This document shows, one piece after another, positions 57,176 through 64,000 of a stretch of DNA of 64,000 nucleotides; within the stretch, counting starts at the first letter, position 1, and the number at the start of each line of letters is the position of its first letter. The DNA comes from Corynebacterium sp. (GTDB taxonomy: Bacteria; Actinomycetota; Actinomycetes; Mycobacteriales; Mycobacteriaceae). The position numbers and the translations under genes were made by a program. The notes under the pieces were generated by a model that ran no database searches, had not been told where the DNA came from, and saw only the letters and a list, made by a program, of their open reading frames with translations. Where the stretch lies: contig NZ_JAUNLS010000009.1 in assembly GCF_030532325.1 (NCBI RefSeq), positions 29,207-93,206 of the forward strand. The letters run 5' to 3'.

Positions 57176-58534
57176 CTACTTTGCTCCTGCCTGAATTGCG
57201 GTGATCGCCACGGTGTTGATGATGTCCGGAACGGTCGCGCCGCGGGAGAGATCGTTAACCGGCTTGTTCAGCCCCTGCAGAATCGGGCCCACCGCCAGGG
57301 CACCGCCGGTGCGCTGCGCGGTCTTGTACCCAATGTTGCCCGCCTCCAGGTCCGGGAAGATGAAGACGTTGGCCTGGCCGGCCACCGCGGATTCCGGGGC
57401 CTTCTTGGCCGCCACACCTGGGTCGCAGGCGGCGTCAAACTGCAGCGGGCCGTCCACCTTCACGCTGGAATCGGCCGCCTTGGCTGCCTCCACTGCGGCC
57501 ACGGCGCGCTCGACGTCCGGGCCGGCGCCCGAGGTGCCCGTGGAGTAGGAGAGCATAGCCACGCGCGGATCGATGCCGAACTGTGCTGCGGTCTTGGCGG
57601 AGACCACGGCGATTTCCCCGAGCTGCTCCGGGGTGGGGTTGGGGTTGACCGCACAGTCACCGAAGGCCCACAGGCGGCCTGGCATCACCATGAGGAAGAT
57701 GGAGGAGACCACGGAGGCCCCCGGCGCGGTCTTGATGATCTGGAAGGAGGGCTTGATGGTGTGCGCGGTGGTATGCGCGGCACCGGAGACCATGCCGTCT
57801 GCCAGGCCCTTGTACACCATCATGGTGGCAAAGTAGGAGACATCCTTCATGGTCTCGCGGGCCTGCTCGAGGGTCACCCCCTTCTTCTTGCGCAGCTCTG
57901 CAAAGTCGGCGGCGAACTCCTCCGCCAGCGGGGAGGTGAGGTGGTCAATGATCTCCACCCCCTCCAGGGAGACGCCGAGCTTTTCTGCCCGCTTGGCGAT
58001 GTCCTCCGCATCACCCAGGATGGTCAGCTGGGCCACCTTGCCGGCCACCAGCTCGCCGGCGGCGGCGAGGATGCGGTCATCCTCGCCCTCGGGCAGGACG
58101 ATGTGCGCGCCGATGGCGCGGGCCTGGTCCAGCAGATTCTTCTGGAAGAGCTCCGCGCTCATGTAGGGCTCGATCTCGGCAACGTCCTTGAGCGCACCGG
58201 GCACCGAGGAGATATCAGTAAAGGCGCCCACCACGGTGGCGCCGACGGAACGTGCGTGGTTGAGCGCCAGCTCGGAGGTTCGCTCCGGGGCGTTGGAAAT
58301 GAGGATGAAGGGAAGGCCCAGCGCTGCGGCAGCCTTGGCGTCGAAGTCCATCACGCCGGTGCCCTGGATCACCAGGTCCCCCTCCGGCGCGTTGACGAGT
58401 ACTTCCCCGAGTTCGGTACCCAGGTCATCCACGAGCGCATAGGTGGCGCCGAGTTCCTGAGCTAGGGATTCAATGTTGAGGCCGTCGAATCCACAGCCAA
58501 TGACGCTGATGAACGCTGAGTTATGTGCGGTCAT
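57176..58534 (-). CDS. pta: Phosphate acetyltransferase
   Basis: A 452-residue enzyme that interconverts acetyl-CoA and acetyl phosphate. The N-terminal about 110 residues form a reduced P-loop-like DRTGG-linked region. The C-terminal PTA_PTB domain begins near LFQKNLLDQARAIGAHIVLPEG and contains GLADGMVSGAAHTTAHTIKP and SYSTGTSGAGPDVE. AGGAGAGG precedes the ATG. Upstream control sites for acetate or cAMP regulators were looked for and not confirmed. Confidence 0.96.
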   Translation of the reverse strand: MTAHNSAFISVIGCGFDGLNIESLAQELGATYALVDDLGTELGEVLVNAPEGDLVIQGTGVMDFDAKAAAALGLPFILISNAPERTSELALNHARSVGATVVGAFTDISSVPGALKDVAEIEPYMSAELFQKNLLDQARAIGAHIVLPEGEDDRILAAAGELVAGKVAQLTILGDAEDIAKRAEKLGVSLEGVEIIDHLTSPLAEEFAADFAELRKKKGVTLEQARETMKDVSYFATMMVYKGLADGMVSGAAHTTAHTIKPSFQIIKTAPGASVVSSIFLMVMPGRLWAFGDCAVNPNPTPEQLGEIAVVSAKTAAQFGIDPRVAMLSYSTGTSGAGPDVERAVAAVEAAKAADSSVKVDGPLQFDAACDPGVAAKKAPESAVAGQANVFIFPDLEAGNIGYKTAQRTGGALAVGPILQGLNKPVNDLSRGATVPDIINTVAITAIQAGAK

Positions 58535-58697
58535 GAAGCACCTCTCCTAGTAGTTATGTTCCAGCTCACAGGTGGAAAACTAAGTGACTACTCAACCCTA
58601 CTGTAGCGTTGCTTTTTGTGCCCTTTTCCACGGCTATGTGCGTTGTAAAACACAGTTTTTGCCCGATTACGCCCGTTTAGGCCCTGATTTTCACATT

Positions 58698-58751
58698 GAT
58701 AAGTGAACAACAGCACACCGATAAGTGAATCACGGCACAGCACTAGGTGAA
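58698..58751 (+). repeat. Three direct repeats at exact 22-bp spacing upstream of the PTS gene
   Basis: GATAAGTGAA at 58698-58707 and 58720-58729 and ACTAGGTGAA at 58742-58751 are followed by partly conserved ACAGCACA/ACGGCACA tails. The 22-bp period is about two helical turns, so a regulator could bind on one face. They lie in the 521-bp gap between pta and the PTS gene, about 50-100 bp before the RNA antiterminator. Confidence 0.6.
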
Positions 58752-58803
58752 TGATCACACAACGATTGCTTCTTTATGAGCCCCATGAGTAACATCAGGT
58801 ACA

Positions 58804-58864
58804 GGATTGTTACTTCGGGTAAGACTTCCGGCTAAGGCTGCTGAGACTCCTGAGGGCAAGACCT
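58804..58864 (+). promoter_or_regulatory. RAT-like antiterminator in the PTS leader
   Basis: GGATTGTTAC at the 5' side and GGCAAGACCT at the 3' side match the two conserved halves of ribonucleic antiterminators recognised by BglG/LicT proteins. CTTCGGG and CCTGAGG next to them can pair with G-U wobble and close a larger loop than usual. The 3' half overlaps the left arm of the terminator at 58858. Confidence 0.7.
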
Positions 58865-58941
58865 AGACCGTGCGCCATCTCGGCACACCGCCACACTTGT
58901 GCTGGCGCACCGCCACGCATCTGGCGCACGGTCTAGGTCTT
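58858..58941 (+). terminator. Conditional terminator in the PTS leader
   Basis: AAGACCTAGACCGTGCGCCA (58858-58877) and its exact complement at 58922-58941 form a perfect 20-bp stem around a 44-base loop. It is followed by TTTGTGGTTTTT. Formation of the RAT structure would sequester its left arm. Confidence 0.75.
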
Positions 58942-59055
58942 TTGTGGTTTTTACGTCCACTGGCCCTGACGCTGCCACCCCGCCGGGGCGCACCCTCAGA
59001 GCAAACAAGCCGCACTGAAATCAAGTCGCACTGAAAGAACACGAAAGGAACTCTC

Positions 59056-61191
59056 ATGTCGACAGAGACTCGCTCGGCAGCCGAGGCCATCCTTGATGGC
59101 ATCGGCGGGGCGGATAACATCGTCTCCTTCACACACTGCGCCACCCGCCTGCGCTTCGAGCTGGCTGACGCCTCCAAGGCCAACAAGGACGCGCTTGAGG
59201 CCATCCCCAAGGTCATGGGCGCTGTCCCGCAGGGCGGCAGCAACTATCAGGTGGTCATCGGCGGTGACGTGGCCACCGTCTACGACGAGATGCTCGCCCT
59301 TCCGTCCATGAAGAACTTCGGCAACACCGACGCCGACGTCAAGGCCGCCGCTCGCGCCAAGGCCAAGGGCAAGCTGCCCTGGATGGACGCCTTCTTTGAA
59401 TACCTCTCAGACTCCTTCCGCCCGATCCTGGGCGTGCTGCTGGGTGCGTCCCTGGTCATCGCCTTCGCCGCGGTGCTCGACGCCCTCGGCGTGGTGGACT
59501 TCCGCGCTGAGGATAAGCCGGCCGCCTGGATCTTCGTCGACGCCATGTGGCGCTCCGTCTTCTTCTTCCTGCCGGTGATGGTGGCCTACAACGCCGGCAA
59601 GAAGCTGCGCATCGACCCCTGGGTGCCCGCCGCCATCATGGCCGCGCTGTTCACCCCGGAGTTCACCGGCCTCAAGGACAACCCGGCCGTGCAGTGCATC
59701 ACCAATGACACCCTGGGCACGGAGCAGTGCTCCATCGATATCTTCGGACTGCCGATGCAGCTGCAGGATTACGGCGGAAACGTCTTCGTCCCGCTGATCA
59801 TGGCCGCTGTGGCCGCGCTGTTCTACAAGGGTTTTCAGAAGATCATCCCCTCTGCGGTGCACATGGTCTTTGTCCCCTTCCTCACCCTGGTCTTTGTCAT
59901 CCCGCTGACCGCCTTCCTCATCGGCCCCTTCGGCGTGTGGGCCGGTAACGGCATCGGCGCTGGCCTGTCCTGGCTCAACAGCAACGCGCCTTTCGTCTTC
60001 GCGCTGGCCATCCCGATGCTCTACCCCTTCCTCGTCCCGCTGGGCCTGCACTGGCCGCTCAACGCCCTCATGCTGGTCAACATCCAGACCCTGGGCTACG
60101 ACTTCATCCAGGGCCCCATGGGCGCATGGAACTTCGCCTGCTTCGGCGCCACCGCCGGTGTGCTTGCTCTGTCCATCCGTGACCGCGACACCGTGATGCG
60201 CCAGACCTCCGCCTCCGCACTCATGGCCGGTCTCTTCGGCGGCATTTCTGAGCCTTCCCTGTACGGTATTCACCTCCGCTACAAGCGCATCTACCCGCGC
60301 ATGCTGGTGGGCTGCTTCGCCGGCGGCCTGACCATTGCCCTGCTGACCATCGGCACCAACGGCATCACCACCAACGCCTTCGTGTTCACCTCGCTGCTGA
60401 CCATCCCGGTCTTTGACCCGATGCTCAAGTACGTCATCGCCATCGCAGTGGCCTTCTTTGTGGCCTTCCTGCTTATCTTCTTCACCGATTACCGCACCCC
60501 GGAGGAGCGCGCCGAGGCCCTGGCTGCCCGCGACGCCGCCGAGGCCGCCGGCATCGATCCTTCCGAGGCTGCGCTGCTTGACGATGCCTCCCTCGCCGCC
60601 GCCAGCGCCACCACCGGCGCTGCTGCCGGTAGCGCTGGTGCCGCCACCGCCGTGGCCACCAAGCCCGAGACCAGCACCGCTGCAGCCGACTCCGCCACCG
60701 ACGCCGACGCACACACCGCCGCCGGTACCACAACGGGCACCGTAGAGATCACCTCTCCGGCCACCGGTGAGGTTGTCCCCATGGCTGAGATCGATGATCC
60801 GGTCTTCTCCGCCGGCACGCTGGGCGATGGCGTGGGCGTCATCCCCGCCACCAACGAGGTCCACTCCCCCGTCTCCGGCACCATCGTCAGCGCCATGAAG
60901 TCCGGCCACGCCTACGGCATCAAGACGGACTCCGGCGTTGAGGTCCTCGTCCACATCGGCATCAACACCGTGAAGATGAAGGGCGAAGGCTTCACCCAGG
61001 CCGTCAAGAAGGGCGACACCGTCGCCGCCGGTGACCTGCTGGCCACTGTGGACTTTGACAAGGTCCGTGAGGCTGGCTACGACACCACCATCGTCGTGGC
61101 CGTGACCAACACCAAGTCCCTGGGCTCGGTCACCCCGGCCGGCCTCAAGCACGCCAGCGTGGGTGACACCATCATCACCGCCACCCGCTAG
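59056..61191 (+). CDS. PTS permease EIIBCA, glucose/beta-glucoside family
   Basis: A 711-residue sugar-phosphotransferase permease with domain order B-C-A. EIIB has the phospho-Cys28 in SFTHCATRLRF. EIIC (about 110-480, ten spans) contains FIQGPMGAWNFACFGAT and the substrate motif GGISEPSLYGIHLRYKR. An Ala/Thr-rich linker (about 500-565) leads to EIIA, with the phospho-His633 in VEVLVHIGINTVKMKGEGF. It is close in design to corynebacterial PtsG, but the RAT/terminator leader and downstream BglG-type regulator point to a glucoside-inducible system. AAAGGA precedes the ATG. Sugar specificity is not resolved. Confidence 0.93.
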   Translation: MSTETRSAAEAILDGIGGADNIVSFTHCATRLRFELADASKANKDALEAIPKVMGAVPQGGSNYQVVIGGDVATVYDEMLALPSMKNFGNTDADVKAAARAKAKGKLPWMDAFFEYLSDSFRPILGVLLGASLVIAFAAVLDALGVVDFRAEDKPAAWIFVDAMWRSVFFFLPVMVAYNAGKKLRIDPWVPAAIMAALFTPEFTGLKDNPAVQCITNDTLGTEQCSIDIFGLPMQLQDYGGNVFVPLIMAAVAALFYKGFQKIIPSAVHMVFVPFLTLVFVIPLTAFLIGPFGVWAGNGIGAGLSWLNSNAPFVFALAIPMLYPFLVPLGLHWPLNALMLVNIQTLGYDFIQGPMGAWNFACFGATAGVLALSIRDRDTVMRQTSASALMAGLFGGISEPSLYGIHLRYKRIYPRMLVGCFAGGLTIALLTIGTNGITTNAFVFTSLLTIPVFDPMLKYVIAIAVAFFVAFLLIFFTDYRTPEERAEALAARDAAEAAGIDPSEAALLDDASLAAASATTGAAAGSAGAATAVATKPETSTAAADSATDADAHTAAGTTTGTVEITSPATGEVVPMAEIDDPVFSAGTLGDGVGVIPATNEVHSPVSGTIVSAMKSGHAYGIKTDSGVEVLVHIGINTVKMKGEGFTQAVKKGDTVAAGDLLATVDFDKVREAGYDTTIVVAVTNTKSLGSVTPAGLKHASVGDTIITATR

Positions 61192-61219
61192 TAGCGCGCC
61201 ATAGACAAATCAGTCGCAG

Positions 61220-61297
61220 GCGGCCCGCCGAACACTTCCAGCGCGAACTCCAGCGCACACTCACCGCGAAGTGTTTAGCGGGCCGCTTCTTCGTATT
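61220..61297 (+). terminator. Terminator after the PTS gene
   Basis: GCGGCCCGCCGAACACTTC and GAAGTGTTTAGCGGGCCGC pair over 19 bases with mismatches only near one position. The hairpin is followed by TTCTTCGTATT. It separates the permease from the antiterminator gene. Confidence 0.65.
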
Positions 61298-61416
61298 AAG
61301 CTTGCTTAGCAGAATTCCCGCACCCTACAGTTCCCCGTCCCCGCAACTCATAGTCCCCGTCCCACTCCCACAGTTCCCATCGAGGCCCCTCGATAACTGA
61401 CTCCGAAAGGCAACCC

Positions 61417-62250
61417 GTGCAACTTCTTCGCGTCTTCAACAACAACGTCATCTTGGCGCGACGCGACGGCGAAGAAGTTATCGTCACCGGACGCGGCATC
61501 GGCTTTCAGGCCAAGCCCGGGGATCCGGTGGATCCGGAAAAGGTGGTTAAGATCTTCGTGCCCGCCTCCGGGCGGGACCCCGATCACTCCGCAGCCATGG
61601 TGGCGGCCATTCCCGGCGAGTACGTTCAGCTCATCATCGATGCCATGGGGCGGGTAGACATCCCCGAGGCCCTGCGCAGCAAGCTCACCCTCGTGGTTGC
61701 CCTGGCGGATCACGTGCATGGTGCGAACACCCGCGGAATCAGCGTGGCCTACCCCCTAGAGGCCGAGGTGCGCCACCTCTACGCCGAGGACTTCGCCCTG
61801 GCCACCGACCTCTTGACTGAGATCAACAAGGAGCTAACCACTCCCCTGGATTCCTCGGAGGCCGTCGCGCTCACCCTGCACCTGGTCAACGCCGGCTTCA
61901 CGGTGGGTGATCTCTCCGGCACCTACCGGATGACGGGCCTCATCCAGCAAATCCTGGACATCATCGGCTCGCACAACGGCATTGTCCTCAACAGCGAGGA
62001 CATCTCGGTAGCCCGCTTCATCACCCACTTGCGCTACCTCTTCGTGCGCATGGCTGAGCACAAGCAGCTGGACTCCGCGGATAGCAAGGTGGCCAGCGCC
62101 ATCAACTCCCAGTACCCGGAGGCTGACGAGTCCGCCCAGGTGGTGGCCAACCTCATCGAACTGCGTATGAATGACTCGCTGACCCCCGATGAGATCTCCT
62201 ACCTCACGCTGCACATCGCGCGCCTGCAGGAAACCGCTGCGAAGTCCTGA
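61417..62250 (+). CDS. BglG/LicT-family transcriptional antiterminator
   Basis: A 277-residue RNA-binding regulator. The N-terminal CAT domain (about 1-55) reads LLRVFNNNVILARRDGEEVI followed by VTGRGIGFQAKPGD. Two PRD domains follow, with the conserved His in LVVALADHVHGANTRG and LEAEVRHLYAEDF, then LTLHLVNAGF and FITHLRYLFVRM. PTS-dependent phosphorylation of the PRDs controls dimerisation and binding to a RAT. The leader of the adjacent PTS gene supplies such a target. The GTG start is preceded by GAAAGG. Confidence 0.94.
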   Translation: MQLLRVFNNNVILARRDGEEVIVTGRGIGFQAKPGDPVDPEKVVKIFVPASGRDPDHSAAMVAAIPGEYVQLIIDAMGRVDIPEALRSKLTLVVALADHVHGANTRGISVAYPLEAEVRHLYAEDFALATDLLTEINKELTTPLDSSEAVALTLHLVNAGFTVGDLSGTYRMTGLIQQILDIIGSHNGIVLNSEDISVARFITHLRYLFVRMAEHKQLDSADSKVASAINSQYPEADESAQVVANLIELRMNDSLTPDEISYLTLHIARLQETAAKS

Positions 62251-62274
62251 CAAGCAAGCCCTTACAGCACTGAG

Positions 62275-63624
62275 TTAGTCGTCTGCGGAGCGAATCAATG
62301 TCGGATCCACCTCGACCACCGGCTCCGGCTCTTCAAGGACCTCGATATCGGATTCCTCGGATTGCTCCACATCGATGGCCAGGGACTCCCCGTGCAGCTC
62401 CACGCCCGGGGTGGCGCACACACCGATCTTCCCGGCCGCCAAGGCCGCGCGGTCGCGAGCAGTCTCAATGTCCTCCGCGGTCGTGGTAACCAGACCCATG
62501 CGCCTCCCCACGTAGGCACTGGGCTTGCCAAAAAGCAACACGTCCGTCTCCTCGTAGGCCAGCGCCTCCGCGATGCCAGTAAACGCCACCTCTTCCAAGC
62601 CCTCCTCCGCGTGCACGAAGGCTCCCGCGCCCGGAGAGGTCAACGTGACATCGATGGGGAATCCCAGAATGGCGCGTGCGTGCAGCTCGAATTCAGAAAA
62701 ACGCTGCGTATAGGCGGTCAGCATCGCGGTATCAGAGGGCCGCGGTGAGACGGAAGAGAAGTACACGTCATCGCCGGCTACAAAGAGCTCGACGCCGTAC
62801 ACACCACGCCCGCCCAGCTCATTGGAGATTCTCGCCGCCACGGAGCGGGCGTTCTCGAGTGCCGCCGCACTCATAGGCATGGGCTGCCACATCTCCACTA
62901 GGTTTCCGCGCTCGTGGCGGTGGCCGATGGGCTCACTGAACCACGTGCTGAGCATGCCGGTTGCCGGGTCCACGGAACGCACAGCAAGCAGTGTTACCTC
63001 GTAGTCAAAGTCCACGAAGCGCTCCGCCACCACACGGTCACCGGTCGAAGAAAACCTGTGCACGACCTCCCACGCTGCATCGATGTCCTCTTCGTCCTTG
63101 ACCACCATGTGCCCGCGCCCGGAGGTGGTCACGTCAGGCTTCACGATGCACGGCAGGCCCAGTTCCGCGATAGCTTCCTTGAGTTCTTCCTCGTTGTTGG
63201 CCATGCGGTAGGCGGACACCGGCAAACCGATGTTTTCTGCCACCTGGCGCACGCTCTCGCGCGTCTGGGTGAGCTCACATGCCCGGGCGGTGGGCACGAC
63301 GATCGCGTCTGTCTCCTCCTCCAGGCGGGAGAGCGCCCCCACAGCGATGGTTTCTACCTCGGGCACAACGTAGTCCGGCTTGATGCGCTCGGCGAGCTCC
63401 CACACCTTGTCTTCGTCGTGGATGTCTGCGATGTAGCTAAAATGCGCCAGCTGCTGGGCCGGTGCGCCTGCGTAGCGGTCGACAGCGTGGACCTCCATGC
63501 CAAGGTTCTGGAAGGCGATGACGAGTTGCTTTCCCAGTTCCCCCGCTCCGAGCAACAGCACTTTGGTGGCGTTGCCGGTCAGTGGTGTTCCGATGTGACC
63601 TGCGATTTCGCCTGAATTGTTCAT
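62275..63624 (-). CDS. purT: Formate-dependent phosphoribosylglycinamide formyltransferase
   Basis: A 449-residue ATP-grasp enzyme that makes formyl-GAR in purine synthesis from formate, without folate. VLLLGAGELGKQLVIAFQNLG starts the domain, PEVETIAVGAL and GLPCIVKPDVTTSGRGHMVV are the nucleotide and grasp segments, and VAGDDVYFSSVSPRPSDTAM follows. It is about 55 residues longer than E. coli PurT because of an acidic C-terminal tail. ATG at 63624 is chosen by homology; an AATAAT box lies six bases upstream. Confidence 0.94.
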   Translation of the reverse strand: MNNSGEIAGHIGTPLTGNATKVLLLGAGELGKQLVIAFQNLGMEVHAVDRYAGAPAQQLAHFSYIADIHDEDKVWELAERIKPDYVVPEVETIAVGALSRLEEETDAIVVPTARACELTQTRESVRQVAENIGLPVSAYRMANNEEELKEAIAELGLPCIVKPDVTTSGRGHMVVKDEEDIDAAWEVVHRFSSTGDRVVAERFVDFDYEVTLLAVRSVDPATGMLSTWFSEPIGHRHERGNLVEMWQPMPMSAAALENARSVAARISNELGGRGVYGVELFVAGDDVYFSSVSPRPSDTAMLTAYTQRFSEFELHARAILGFPIDVTLTSPGAGAFVHAEEGLEEVAFTGIAEALAYEETDVLLFGKPSAYVGRRMGLVTTTAEDIETARDRAALAAGKIGVCATPGVELHGESLAIDVEQSEESDIEVLEEPEPVVEVDPTLIRSADD

Positions 63625-63630
63625 TCCCAA

Positions 63631-63636
63631 ATTATT
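63631..63636 (-). promoter_or_regulatory. -10 box AATAAT of purT
   Basis: AATAAT on the minus strand is six bases before the ATG at 63624. The intervening TTGGGA has a weak GGGA that could be a ribosome-binding sequence. Confidence 0.35.
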
Positions 63637-63698
63637 GCACAAATAATAAGAAAAGCCGCGATGAACAGGCACGAACTCTGGCTAGCACGCAGATCACC

Positions 63699-63741
63699 AA
63701 CGCCCGCCGCCACCCCAGTGAAGGGGAGGACGACGGGCGTC
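63699..63741. terminator. Strong GC-rich stem-loop between purT and the next gene
   Basis: AACGCCCGCCGCCACCCC and GGGGAGGACGACGGGCGTC pair around a short loop (AGTGAA). On the minus strand it lies 110 bases after the stop at 63852. There is no T-tract, so termination is uncertain. A second imperfect cruciform (CCGTGGCAA/TTGCCACGG with an inner CTAGCT hairpin) lies at about 63757-63818. Confidence 0.4.
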
Positions 63742-63851
63742 ATGCTTGGTGGAATTGCCGTGGCAACCAGCCGGTGACTAGCTGGGAGCTAGCCACCAAC
63801 CAGCGTCCTTGCCACGGACTCTGTATTCCTAGGAGCTATACCTCGAAAGGA

Positions 63852-64000
63852 TTACTCCTGGGTGTCGGTGTCCTCAGCGGGAGCCTCAGCGTCCTCGGAA
63901 GGAGTTGCATCCTCGGTCGGAGCGGTCTGCGCTTCAGAGGAGGAACCATTCTCATCCTTGGAGGAAGAACCCTCAGTGGAGGAAGACTCATCCTTGGAAG
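63852..64000 (-). CDS. C-terminal end of an acidic Ser/Glu-rich protein (partial)
   Basis: The last 48 codons of a gene that starts outside the window. The visible end is rich in Ser, Asp, Glu and Thr, with repeated SSKDE/SSTEG units, and ends in ATPSEDAEAPAEDTDTQE. Such tails occur on secreted proteins and lipoproteins and on membrane proteins of corynebacteria. The function cannot be read. Confidence 0.55.
   Translation of the reverse strand, partial: SKDESSSTEGSSSKDENGSSSEAQTAPTEDATPSEDAEAPAEDTDTQE

Noticed and set aside
58740-58765. GTGAATGATCACAC as a GlxR (cAMP receptor) site
   Set aside because: Its half-sites are TGTGA and TCAC with only four bases between them, whereas the consensus needs six.

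Overview
The window is a high-GC stretch of a Corynebacterium chromosome. The strongest lineage markers are a porH-porA pair of signal-less outer-membrane porin genes lying between a PPK2-type polyphosphate kinase and a stand-alone groEL, the glnX-glnH-pknG operon, the fol cluster behind ftsH/hpt/tilS/dacB with ppa divergent, and a pta-ackA operon. Gene order at several loci matches C. glutamicum and M. tuberculosis. I cannot name the species. I see no rRNA, tRNA, complete insertion sequence or CRISPR array.

Layout. 1-10.1 kb (minus strand): dacB, tilS, hpt, ftsH, folE, folP, folB, folK, two membrane proteins, a Rossmann protein and the first codons of the next gene (probably panC). ppa diverges at 10.2 kb. 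10.7-14.6 kb: a decayed S41 protease gene, an FtsX-type ABC exporter, and a divergent two-component system with a soluble kinase. 14.7-20 kb: rhodanese, MarR regulator, a 1302-residue Pls/PosA-type non-ribosomal peptide synthetase, and two tiny related ORFs not covered by ordinary gene calling. 20-26.4 kb: secreted metallophosphoesterase, ppk2, a repeat-rich intergenic region, porA/porH, groEL with a CIRCE operator. 26.5-31.3 kb: AAA/DUF4143-type ATPase behind three evenly spaced operators, OPT peptide transporter, M20 dipeptidase. 31.4-38 kb: six-gene Mrp Na+/H+ antiporter operon preceded by a possible Cys-rich leader peptide. 38-46.8 kb: GT87 mannosyltransferase-like protein, GCS2-type ligase, LytR_C protein, DUF3263 protein, def, a GNAT enzyme (candidate N-acetylglutamate synthase), xthA, cls, two 68-bp palindromic repeats and a nuclease-like ORF. 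46.8-55.8 kb: MFS drug exporter, ABC-2 exporter, NUDIX hydrolase, glnX-glnH-pknG, orphan HipB-like regulator with three operators. 55.9-64 kb: pta-ackA, a PTS EIIBCA permease behind an RNA antiterminator, its BglG-family antiterminator protein, purT and the tail of an acidic Ser-rich protein.

How the genes fit together. The fol block makes tetrahydrofolate. Pls, PPK2, the phosphoesterase and the porins form an envelope and polymer-related neighbourhood. GlnX/GlnH/PknG link extracellular amino-acid sensing to control of 2-oxoglutarate metabolism. Many genes appear to be leaderless: a TAnnnT -10 box lies 6-8 nt before the start codon at more than ten loci. The most interesting unexplained DNA consists of operator arrays with exact spacing (40 bp, 26 bp and 22 bp), a 68-bp palindromic repeat family, and the paired 36/49-residue peptides next to the NRPS gene.
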